Position numbers and translations under genes: made by a program. From Atrichornis clamosus (Eukaryota; Chordata; Aves; Passeriformes; Menuridae): DNA of 64,000 nt. How positions within the stretch are numbered: position 1 is the first letter of the stretch; the number at the start of each line of letters is the position of its first letter. A model generated the notes under the pieces. It was given only the letters and a program-made list of their open reading frames with translations, searched no databases and was not told the DNA's origin. The DNA lies in the NCBI GenBank assembly GCA_013400975.1, contig WBMZ01011559.1:1-64000 (forward strand), read 5' to 3'. Positions 34,196-46,800 of this stretch are shown here, piece by piece.

Positions 34196-35560
34196 CCAAA
34201 AGAAGGGCTATAGAACAAGATGAACAGCTGCCTGGTCTGTGAGGTGTAAGAGCGAGCCATTTGGCACATGCACAACTTGCTGAATAGGAGATGCAGCTAA
34301 AGGCATGAGCCAGGGCTGCCATAGTCTGTACATTTGCATACAGCTATAAAATCTGTAAAAATCAAGCTTCAGTTGTTCTGATTTTTCCCAGAAAAAAACA
34401 ATTTCAATAACATAGCCACTGCAAAGACTATTTTCAGAACTCTGTGTGATAAGTGTGATAAAAGTAGAAAGCAATTGGGATTTCCGTGGGGTTTTTTTGT
34501 CTCAGCTGGGAAGAAAATAACTAGAAGCCATATTTCCTAAAGTCATAATGAAGTAACAATAGTTTAATGGCGACAAGAAAAGACTAAATTGTTATGTTGC
34601 TTAGCGCTCAAAAAATTGTCCAGGCTAGTAATGAACACAGCTGATATTTAGGCAGGATCAAGCACTGGTAGCCGTGAGATCATCCAATTGATCTACAACA
34701 GAGCAAAAGGCCTTCAAAAGAATCTACATAGGCATTTCTGACCTTTTAGCATGTTACTGCTTTTCTATGCCTCACATTTTATCTGGACCCAAATAATCTT
34801 TATAAGGCTTTCTTCCCTTTTCATAGCTTTTTTGTAGCTAAACTTTCCAAGTCTTCAGCCTATACAAAGTTGAGCTAAAATCCTTCTTTATCCTGCTACT
34901 CTTTTTAAGAGGCTAAAGATAGCAATGTTGCAGACTCTTATTATAATTAAAGAAACCATCAAATGTAGTGTAAGTACAAGGTGTATATTTGAAGATTCTT
35001 TGACTAGGAAAGCCTCTTAAATTTTAAGTTCCTCGGATGTTCATAGCTGTACACAGCTTAAAGTAAAACAGTAATTGTTATGGTTTGAGTGACAAAACTT
35101 GACCAAAATAGTTTTGTACTGCAAGTAGAAAATAAATAAACTTTGACAGAAGAACTTGCAACTAGAACCTTAGTGTTGAAATAAAAAAGAAAATAATCAG
35201 TTACATTTCAAGAATCTTACTAGTTCTACTAGCAGAAAATTAGATATCTTACAATGAATATTTTGTCACTGGTCAGAATAATTTTTATATTTCTGAGCAA
35301 CCCAGATTCTAAGTGATTTGAAAAGTTCTAGGATATCTGCCTTCTAAAGAAGGTCTAAAACATATAAAATATAAGTTGAAACAGAAATTTTCTATGTTAC
35401 TCTCAAAACCATTTTATCAGTCAGTAGCTGTCCTTCAACGTGCATCAGCAATGAAGTACTTAAAATACTCATGTTAGCCTTGAGCTAGCTAAAGCAAATT
35501 CCAGCTGGGAGTGACTTAGACCTCTTCAAATTTTCTTCACCACCTGAATATTTAATTGCT

Positions 35561-35638
35561 TCTGAAGTCTGCCCTGAGCTGTAAGCCATGATTAAAGTAT
35601 TTTCTGAGGTCTGCCCTGAGCTATGATTAAAGTATTTG
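35561..35638 (+). repeat. Imperfect tandem duplication, about 42 bp x 2
   Basis: A unit beginning TCTGAAGTCTGCCCTGAGCT and ending ATGATTAAAGTATTT is repeated with one substitution and a deletion of six bases in the second copy. It is a local duplication in the PALLD intron. Confidence 0.85.
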
Positions 35639-36029
35639 CAGATACTCACCCAGATTCTGTTGGTATTGAAATTTTTTGTGCAAAATATTCTTCTTCAACA
35701 GCACGTTGACACACCAAAAAAACCCAAATCAAAATTAAAAATAAGTCACTTTTCACATACTACATGGCAAGAACGGGGCTTCTTTGCTTTAAGGAAACTA
35801 TTTGCTCTCATAATCTTTTCTTCTCGTAAGTGCTGTTTGTCTAGATTTCACTGTAACAAACACCAAAAATCCCAACCTTGAAACATTACTTGCATGTATT
35901 CCAGAACTGTTCTTAGAAAACATAGAAATAAATGCAAAGTGCAATACTTAAATTTATAAAAAAACCAAACTACTTTGACTTCTACAGCTTCAAAAAACTT
36001 ACCCAGTTTTACAGCCTTTATAGGCTTTG

Positions 36030-37800
36030 AAGACTAAAAACATACAGTAAACTATGTCACCACCATAGTCTTCCCATAAGGCACAGTTGCAATGATCAAA
36101 CACAAGACCCTGATAAAGTGGCAGAATATTTGAAAGAAAATTGCTGTGGCAGTTCCAGAGAGGCATGAAGTTATGCAACATGCTGGGCCCTGGCTAGTGC
36201 TTATGGAACACTGCTCCTTACTGTAAAGCGCCCTCAGGGGAAGGAGGAGGAAAGCAGATCAACAGGTACCATGGCCACTCAAACTGCAGCTGGACCAGAG
36301 GAACAACCCATCCTGGTAGAAGGTACCCCTATTCAGAAGAAGAAACCCAAGAGGTACTGAGTTGGCATACTGAGTGAAGAAGAGGAAGCAGGACCCTCAA
36401 GGTCCCTCATGACCAGAGGAACAGACAGGGCCAGAGATAGTCACCTGATCCATATGTTCAGGTGAGCTATGAGATACATAAAGAGATCACAGGCACCCCT
36501 ACTGACCTGGCATTCTGATGCTGGGATATCAGGGCCAGCAGTGTGATGATACTAGATGGTAGTGAAGCCAGCAACTGGGATCATTGTCCCAGGATGCAGG
36601 TATTGACCAGGCAATTGAGAAATGATCAGAAACCCTCAGCCTGGAGGCGACTCTTGTCACATGTGAGGGAAAGGTATCCTTGCAAGGATGACCTTTTAGT
36701 GCACTGAGACAGGTGGAATACCATGGACCAAGGTATCTGGTACCTGAAAGAATTCATTTTGCTGGATGTAATCTTGTCAATCCACTACTAATCCAAATTA
36801 CATCCAGTGCACACATACCATTGGTGGGAATTCCTACAGACCGTGCCAGTGTCATATGACAACTCACTGATAGAGAACAAAAAAGTCGACAGTTTGGTAC
36901 TTGAACTCCAGCTATATGAAGAAGTTATCCCTACCACTGTACAGGCCTGCATCTCATCCATGGAAAGTCTATTCGAGGATCTCCAGGAATTAAAGGAGGA
37001 AATTAAAGAGAACCACCAGAAACTTAAAGAGGAAATGTCCCATGCCCTGTCTGCCAGTACAGACCAGAGTGTCTGCTGTTAGGAGCAGGTGCTCCCCAGC
37101 TTGAGAGAGGGTACACACCATGAGGTAACCTTTGGGTTTACCTGCATGAACATGAAAAAGACATGAGGAAGTGGAATGGAAAACCCACCTTTGCCCTATC
37201 AGCCTGCACACATGAGTTGAGAGGAAGAACAACCACCACAGGAAACTCTACAAGGATAAATGCCACTCCAGGTTCCCATGGGCAAGTCCCCAGGTGGAAT
37301 TGAAGGAATGACGTTATATCCAATCCTCTTGAAGAGGTCTCCAGTTCTTATTTAAAAACAGTGAGCAACAAGTGCCATGACCTGAACTAGATGAGCTTTG
37401 CCTCCAGCTAGGTGGAGGAAAGGGAAAATCAGATCTATTGGATTGTGTGATTCCAATGGCCTGGCACATCAGATCCTCAAGAATAAGAAGTCTCAATTGA
37501 CACTGGCGCACAATATACCCTGATGCCATCAAGATATGTAGGGGCACCTCTGTTTCATGGGTGACAGGGGATCCCAACAGCTGACTGTACCGGAAGCTGA
37601 AGTGAGCTTGACCAGGAATGAGTGGCAGAAGCACCCCCAGCCCAGCCAGAAGGGAGCCCAGCCAAAGGGAGCTGAGTCAAGTCCAGCCAAGCTGAGCCAA
37701 AAGGAACGCAGCAGAGCAGTGGAAAAACAACAGTGCCCCACAGGACTGACCCCCAGCGCAGCAGGGCAGTGGAAGCAGTGGTGCAGCACCTGCGCAGAAC
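36030..37800 (+). mobile_element. Degenerate class III endogenous retrovirus (ERVL-type) relic
   Basis: The plus strand holds scattered open pieces that resemble the gag region of avian ERVL-type elements. The clearest piece, at about 36807-37082, is rich in Glu and Lys near its end and looks like a short coiled coil, as found at the end of gag in this group. A second piece, at about 37430-37630, resembles the gag-pol junction or protease region. Many in-frame stops and frame changes separate the pieces, and no recognisable LTR pair, polymerase or envelope is present, so the copy is dead. The start near 36030 is approximate. It lies in the sense orientation within the PALLD intron. Confidence 0.7.
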
Positions 37801-40800
37801 TGAGCCCAGCAGAGTTCAGGGGGCTTGAAAGTTTCCTATTTTCATTTTGGTGTTTCTGTGTGGGTTTTTTTTTCATCCTGAGAATAGGAAGAATGAATCC
37901 TGTTAAGTGCATGAAGATGGGTGTTGTAAGAGGCAGTTGGAAAAACAAAGGGGTAGTTATTGAAGCTAGAATTACTCTTTTAAATTGGAATTAGGAAGAG
38001 AATTCCAGCTCAGTTACTTTATTTTTTTTTGTCTATTTGTGAATGCCAATCCTTCTGGTCTGATATTCCTGATTGCATTACTCAGTTCACTTCTTTATTC
38101 TTTCATTCTTTTTTTTCTCCCTCTCAGTAAAAGAATACAGATCTAAAGTTCTTTGCTAATGCTCCATAAATAAATAACATATGGACTAAAATTTATAAAA
38201 AGACTCAAAGATTAGATGAAAATGTTATCAAAATACTTGATGGCTAACATGAAAAGCTTAAAAGTAAATTAATAAAAAATATGCTGCTATCTGCATAATG
38301 GAAAAAACATAAAGCACTTTTGCCTTTATATTTACATAGGAATCGGATGAGACTTGGATGAACTTTAAAATAATATGGCACCACACATCTTCAGAAAGCT
38401 CTTTCACTACACGAGCTTTGTCCATGTTAAACATTTTTAGTTTAAAAAAAAAGTTTAATTGAAGTAGTTTTAAAATATGGATTTCCCACAAAAATGGTGC
38501 TGAAATAGTGCCAGAGGCGGTATTCCAAGAGGCTGCTTTTACTTCATGTTTCAGAATTTATTTGTATAAGTCTTATATGCTGTCTCTGGGTCTTTCCAGT
38601 ATTGTGCAAAGCATCAACATCCAAGAAGTCTGTCAGTGAGGAAATACATCAGCATTCTGCTTGTCATGAACTAATTGAAAGTGATCTGTGAAAACTAAAA
38701 CTAAATGTAGAGGCTAAGTAGAGCAGAGGTGGGAATGAACCTACAGGATTTAGGACTACTTTACTTGTACTGAAAGAGAGGAGAAAGAGTGGTGAGGCTT
38801 TTCATAGAGAGAAGTGTTTGAAGTCAGTAAATCTGGCATCATTACTTACCAATGTTCAACAGGTATGAAGTGCTATTCCAAATCCGCTGTAAAATATCAT
38901 GCTTAATACTCTTTGACGTGTTTGCTCATTTGCCTAAAGGCAACACCACATCTTGGATTAACATCCTTAAGGGCAATTATAGCAGTTTAATAATGTTGCT
39001 TAAACAGGACATATTTTTTAAAACACAGTATGTTGCTGTATAAACATAAATTAAGTAAATACAATTATAACTTTGAAACTTGATGCTTTAAAAATTCTTT
39101 CTAATAAAAAAACTTTGCCTGAAATATGCACTGTATAAATACTACCATTCTTGGCAACATGAAAGCTACCTTTAAAGATATGGATAATGAAATTGAACAA
39201 ATAGGACTTCTCTGCAAGCATTCATAGCTGATGACTGAAAATGTTAAACTTCAGTTCATGCTATTAGAGCTGACACAACTTTGAGGGAGGTAGGGGAGGC
39301 TATGAACTAAAAGCTTATAATAGACCAAGCATAGAAGAAACATTATACAGCAGTGAATAATGAGCTTATTTTATTGTTTCTGGGACCCATATGGAAAGCG
39401 TGTTTTTTCTTACAAGTGTAATAGTGTGATAGGGCTCTGTTAAGTGGAACCACTGGAAATGTGGTTCATTTACTAGTCCATGGACTTGCCCTTCCAGCTC
39501 ATGCGATTGTAAAAGCAGTAAAAGAAATTCCCTTGCTCTCCTATTTGCTGTAACATAGGAAAATAAGCAAGTAAATAATGAAATCATAGCTAGAAGGGAC
39601 CCACAAGGATCATTCAAGTTCAATTTCAAGTCCTTCTCATAGTATCCATATTTCCTTCCCTGAGCACAAAGTGTGAAGAAGGCTGGAAAGTTAAGGAGTT
39701 AGCTGTAGGGGGTTTTATACCTTGTACAATTTTGCTCACATTTTGAGGTGTGTGGTAGAAGAAGAGCATCAAATAGACATTTTATGTTGTCATGAAAAGA
39801 AGTGAAGATTAAAAGATTGTTTGGGTTGTTTACACTTTTGGATATTGAAAAATGATTTCGTTTGTAGTGAGGAGATAGCATTTTCTTTAAGATAGCAGAA
39901 TGAACACAATTTGGAAGTTTAGCTTTGCACAGAATAAATCCTTACTTAGGTGTTGTCCCCTTAGAGACTTAAGTGTTTCTTACCTTTTGTCCGCAAGAAA
40001 AATTTCATAAGAATGTACTTAATTTCTATTTCTATTTTGTGTCCCTGTAAGTTGTCTTATCTGAAGGGACTCACAAAAGGGGAACTGATCAGCACGAATA
40101 GGGGAAAATTGCAAATAACTGAAACAGAGAGGGACTTCTTTAAGTATGGAAAACTTGAATCAATATCCATATGATATATTTCTGTAAATCAGGAAATTGA
40201 CATACTTCTTAAATGTACAAGTAGGCAATCTGGGTAGAGGTGCTATTTTATTAAATAAATCAAGAGGAATAATTCAACTAGATAATTTCACTTGTATTTA
40301 CAAAGGTACGTTTAAGTTGCAGAAGGGGTAAATGCCTATATAGAAGTATCTTATTTGATGTACTGAATTACTGCATGTTCAAAGTGTTTATTATTGACAA
40401 GTTTCCAATAACCTTATTTTCTTAAAGTAGTATGCTACCAGTTGGTGTTATACTACTCAGTATAGATGAGTACACAGCTTAAGGTTGAGAGTAGTGTGAA
40501 CTTGAATAGGTCTGACTTCCTGTGGGAAAGGGAAATAAGTAAAAATGCCTGGGGGTTGCAGGTAATTAGCAGGTAGAATAACTCCTAAAATACTGGGGTT
40601 CTTTTTTTTTAAGCTGCCTGCAGGTCAAAGCAGAGACTAGGAGATTTAGGATTAGATTCAGGTAGGTTTTAGGAGACTAAAATTTTTCTGCAACAAATCT
40701 GTTATGAAGACATGTTTAGTCTAATGCTAACATGATGCTTCAAATCAAAGTGATTCATTGTTTCATCTTATTAATATTATGTACTTGCAATGCATGCATG

Positions 40801-43800
40801 CATTAACACTATAAAAATAGTTAAGACTTTGCTGTTACGCAGTGCCTTTCATGTGAGCATTTAAGTGCTTTATAAACATTTTGTATAATAAGTGAACAGC
40901 TTTTCTTTATCTCCTCGTATTTAATAAGGTTGTACTTCTCAGGTGGCCAAGGGAAAAAGATTACACAAATAGAATCCATCTCTCATTTATCGTACAGCTG
41001 ACAGGCACCTATAGCTAACTGTGAACTCTTTCAATACCACAGAAAATGTGACCACATTGCTCTTAGAGCAAGTTATTCAATCTGGGTTACTGGTTCCCCA
41101 TTTTGAAGTGAGAGTAAGAGAATTTATACTAATCTTTGTGAGAATCAAATTCAACTCTGTTTTTCAGGAAAGGCCCATGTTCAGGCAATTTTTGTAGTAC
41201 ATGTTATGAGTCTCCCATGAACTTGAGTGAAGTCTGTTTTCCAACTGAAACACATTGCCTGGCAGATCTGTTCTTGACTCTGGTTTGTACAGTGCCTAGC
41301 CAATTCCTCTTATCCTTCAGCAGCAATGAAACTATCAGTTGCAGTAGTCTCAGTAGATGTAAGCGTGTTCCTTTTTTCTTTCCTTTTCTTTTTTTTTTTT
41401 TTAAGATATTAATTTTAACATTTGCAGCAAGGATTATTACAACCTGGAACCTGACTCAGTGTTGTAATAGGGTTGATACAGCTACAAGAAGCATGGGGCA
41501 AACAAAAGCCTAGTAGTCTAGAAACAAAAGTCCTCACTTACGTTAAAGTTCTCTTTACACCGAGTTTACGTGGTATTCTATTAAGATTGCTTTTCCAGTC
41601 AGCAAGAGTTTTGAGAAACAAGCTGAAGGCACAAACCATTGTTCTGTAAACAGGTTGCCCTTTGCTGCCTTAAGAAGTGCAGGGCTATTTCTAAGGTACA
41701 TAGATTGGAACAATTTATCTAGCTTACTGCAATTCAAGGGGAAAATACTTCTAGTATTTACTGAAATTTGCATAATGGTGGCTGGCTACACTGCAGCTGT
41801 ACTTCTGGCAGCTATCAGTGCTGTCCCAAGAAGAGTACTGCAATAGCTCTGTAAGATAAGGAATGTCAGGGATGAAATAAGCAAGTTTTGATTCCTTAGA
41901 AAGCTGTCCACACACCTAATAAAGATTGTTGGGATGCAAATGTCTGACAGTGGGAGATATGATGAACCACAGACCCTGTGCATGGGTCTTCCCATATATG
42001 ACTGTGAATTCTGTGAATTAGTAGTGCAAGAAAACTACAGAACATGCAAATACGCTATTTATGGGTGAAATGAAAGAACTGAAGAAACAGCCACTACTTA
42101 GGAATGCTAGAGGGAGGCCTAAGGCATTGCCCTTACTGGAATTCTTTTTTTGCTAGTACAATCTGGTTTTGACATCTCTTAAGCACTCCCACTGCCATCA
42201 TCAAAAATCTTACCTCCTGCTCATACGTGATGAAACTGAGGTGCAGAGTTTACTGGGAGCAGATTTAGAAGGAATACCATAGTCTGACTGCCTTTTGTGC
42301 CAATCACACACATATCATCTTTCAATAGAAGTATCCTTTACTTATTTCTACTAATTAAACTGCTAGTAGAGCATTACAAAGATAAAATGAGACTCACATA
42401 CAACAGAACAGATTAAGTTCCTAGTGTTTCATTGTATACATTTTGTCTGTATTACTAATGGGGAAATCTGCTTTAGAAATTGCTTTCGGTAATTTACCTT
42501 AAAAAATTAAGTGATAATCTTTTTTTTTTTTTTATTAGTTTGTTTTTGGTTTTGTTTTTTTTTGTGGAAGAGCATTTAACACTACTATCTGTGCCTATCC
42601 TTTTTTTACTTTTCCTTAAACTTGTATTTCAAGTAACAGCAATTTCTTTTCACAGAAGGGCAAGTGATGCAAAAGGGATTTCGCTTTTTCTAGTTTTATA
42701 CGTTAGAATTCCTGTACCTTTCCACTGTAACCATAGTCAGTAATACCCTATATCCCAGACAAAGCAGAACCATTTATCACCTTAGCATTCCAGAGTACAA
42801 CGTTATCACTTTGTGACGACTGAAAGACAAAAGTTTAGAGAGAACAGAGAACTCCAATAGAAAGCTGCTACGAGGAGATGATCCATCAATTTTATCCCTT
42901 AATTGGAGAATCTTTGTAAACGATGTTAATTTACTGAACCCTAATGTATAGAGCATGTTGTGCAGAACCTGACCCTTTTTTTTTCACACTCTCACACACA
43001 TATTGTTTGTATGCTGGGCCTTTTGTGTCGGTCGTGGGGGAAAGGTTCCCCCCATTCCCCGCAACTGCAGTTTGCTTGGAGAATCTCTGAAATAAAGGGT
43101 TTTTTTGCTTTTTTCCCTACCCTCTTAACTTCACCTCAGCTTCTGCTTTTAACCTGAAAGGTAACTCAAGTATCTCTGAGAAATAAAGTGCCTTCATAAC
43201 CCTTAAATTCTGTCTACCAAAAGTCTTCATCTCTTCCTACTTTTTCATTTAAGTATTCAGCAAATTTTCTTTTTCACAGTATAAAGGATCATGCATAGGA
43301 TCCAGAATCAAAATTTAGGGATCTTTTTTTCCTCAGATTAGGTCTGGTTTTCAAATATAATTTGGAGATCAAACAGGCTATGGAAACTCAGCTGCAGGTG
43401 TGAAAGTTAGAAAAAGGAAGCTCCTTTATATGTTGCAAGGTATTTTACTAAAATGCTTATTCTGCTCTCACTAGAATACAATTGGGACTTTTGAATACTT
43501 GTACCTCTACTTTAGCCTCTTGCTGTCTTTTTTTTTTCTTTTCAACTGCCTCAGCTGAGTTAGTACATTTAGTTACATCTAACGTAGGCTGCCCTCCATT
43601 TCCATAGAGTGATGCTGATTTTTCTTGTCCTCCCACAAATAGAACAAGTCCGCCCTCAATCTGAAGTTCTTGATACATGAAATGTGTTAAGATTTTCATT
43701 AAAATGCTGTTCTGTTGTTCTTTAGAATAACTCTGTTTCTTTTAATTGGTTAGTAAGTTTTCAACCTTTCAATTGTTTCTTGACTGCTGTTGCTGAGTAC

Positions 43801-46800
43801 TGCACAGGGCATAGTTTCATACCGTTTTATCTTTGCCTTCCATATTATATTAGTTCTATTTTCTTGTTTGCTCATTTACTCCTAGTGAACAGCACAAAAA
43901 CTGTTTCTTAGTACCTTTCCCTGTACTCAAAATTGAAACCATCTAGTTAGTTATATAATCTCACTCAAAATAGATGGTCATATAGGAGGTATCTAATAAT
44001 AGAGTCTTTGAACAGAACTGCTTTTTCCCTCACTGGTCATTAGAAAAACAGTGACTAAATCCACAGCTGAATTAAAAATCAATAAAGATTAAAAGATCCA
44101 CCTGGTCATTAAGAATGGAAGCATCAAAAACTTTGAATATGTGAAATCAAATCTCAAAGATACTGAAGTGTGGGAGAGGTTAGGGGCTTTTTAAAATACT
44201 ATTCCAATACCCTTTCGATGTGTATTAGGTATGTCTCTAAGGTGGAAACATGGCATTGAACTTTTCATTCAAGTCTTGAAAAGTGTAATGTAATGATAAT
44301 TCTTAGCACCTGCTATCTGAACTACGAGGAATTTCAGTGGTGAGTTAACACAGATGTATTCTTTGATAGAAAATAATTATTTGCATCTTTGTTTAGAGTG
44401 AAAGTAGGCTATTTAAAATGAGGAGTTTCTTCATTGGTTTCTTTGTTCTGCAGTGTATCAAGGACTAACATAATCTTCTCAGGAGGAAGATGTGTGACTG
44501 TCAATCTGCAGGAAATTCACTCATTTTACTGTAAAGAACTGTTCTTTACTCTTCCTTACTTCAACTAAAAATTTTTAAAAACCAGCAATAGTGGAGCAAA
44601 TTGCATGACATATTGAAGATTACTGAAACAAGCATTCTGGAAATTAAAATAAGGGAGTAGTGCTTGACATACATGGGCATATTTCTGATACATTTTAAGA
44701 AGATGCTGTCTACTCAGTTTTAGGACTAGATGTTTCTGTGATGTGTCTTTAATTAGTAATTTTCCATGTTTATTGCAGTGAATGTAGCTTTCATATTTTT
44801 CTTAGCGTATCACAAGTATTATTTGAATATCATACCTGCAAAACAAATTGTATGAATAGCTGCAAATTAGATTGTCATCTATTTGAAGTCTTATGAGGCA
44901 GATTAAAGAACTACTGTGTTTTCTAAAAAATCTGTTTAACACACAGTATCAAATATTCGATCTGACATATTTCACCTTGACTTCCAAAAAAGCTTTGTAT
45001 TGTGGGCCAAATGGAAAAGGAGGAGGAGAATTTCTGAGGCTTCTACAATACTGCAGGCATCTGGTATTCTAAAATTAAGCTTTCTTGCATAAGCTGAAGC
45101 AGGATAGCTTCAGCTATAAGATCAATTAAATCAGCTGTTCTGCTAGGTTTATTTAGTTATTCTTATAGAATAAAACTGAACCTTTTCTCGGCTTGCTGAA
45201 GAATGGAATGACAAAATCTTTCAGACTGACCGCTTAGGCTGGAGGGAGATTAATTTCTGACAGATGCAGTCCTTCTACATAATAGCTCTGGGAAAGTTTT
45301 AACTTATTCCTGATATTGCTAGTTATTCGGGTTTGGCAGGGGTAGGAGGAAAGATACTATTTTAGAACTGCCTGTAATGCAAGCTGTTGTACTAAAGAGT
45401 TCTCTTAAACCCAAGGTCCTGAATAAATAGAAAAGCACAGTATGTAGGAAGGAACTCCGTTGCAAAGGGACTTGTTTAAAGCTGATGATAAGTCTGCAGT
45501 CATACTTTGAAATGGCTTTCAAGTGTCCAGTTCTCATTTGTTAGTTAAGTAAAGCAAGAGGAAGTTGCGTGCTAGGTTAATTTTGAATCCCATCAATGTT
45601 TAATGAGAGAAAGCCAGAGACACGAAGGCTCCTGACTTGTTTCAGTTTTCTATCAATCTTTCGTTCTTTAAAGCTTCAACAAAGGAAGCATGTTGCACAA
45701 TCAGTTCTAATTTCAAAATACCCTTTATCATAAATGTGGTGCAGTAAACAGAAAACTAGGAGACTGATTACAAGAGTGTGACAGATTAACATGCTTTCCA
45801 CTTTTCTCAAATCTTAAACTCTCGTAATGAAATATGGACATCAGTGAGAGATAACTGAGAGGCAGGGCAAACTAGTGAACAGAAAAGAGATTTACCTACT
45901 ATCTGATATAACCAGGTTACAGAAGTAAAGAAATCTGTAGAACAACAGACATCATGAGATCCCCTAGTTGCTCACTCTCCTCAGAGAGCACAAAAACATC
46001 CCATGATGCAAGAAAGGCAAGTATCACTCAAGTAAGCATAAGTCATAATTGAGTGCATGGAGCTTGGGGTATGCAACAATTATGATTACTATTATTATTA
46101 CTTGTACTTCCCCTAATCTTGTGAGAATGTTGCAGTTTTTGCTGGACTTGAGTTTTACTGCATTTTTGTATCTCTACTGCACCCCAACTATAGCCACATC
46201 TCATCAGTGATATAGAGTTGCATGAAGTCACTCTGTTGTAGAGAATGACTATGATAAGGCTGTACTTTGCTGTGGTGGTTGAAACTAGAGCATCATGTCC
46301 CATTCCAGAGCTACCATTAGAGTTCAGTACTCCTGATCCCCTTATTCTACTTCTTGTTAACAAATCTCTCTGTACCTGGTGAAGTCTGTTCCATACATAC
46401 AAACAGACATTGATTATGAAAAGATGATAGCCTACTATGCTTTCACAACACACTGTATCTCTCATGCAAACTTCTGTATTGGCTACATGATGATCAAACC
46501 CCCTATTTCTTCCAGTAAGAAAAATTGAACAAATTAGAGATGCTCTGTATAACTTCAGTAAACCAAGCAAGTTCCGTAGAGATTCTCTTGCCTTGTTTTG
46601 AAAAAAAAAACACTGCTTTTTTTGTTGCTTTTCCACAAGAATCAGGAGAGGAACTTGATATGAGAAAAACAAATGTCAAATAATTGTTGCAAGTTTTTAA
46701 AATATATTTGAATGTATTTTCTTATATGCATGAGGTTGTATTATTCCATAAATGCCTCTTCTGGTATGTCTATTTTGGATTTAGAGAAATAAAACTATCC

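Noticed and set aside
46043..46672. 209-codon minus-strand open frame, the longest in the right half of the window
   Set aside because: It is antisense to PALLD, Ser/Asn-rich, has no family resemblance and no promoter or splice signals. I treat it as chance.
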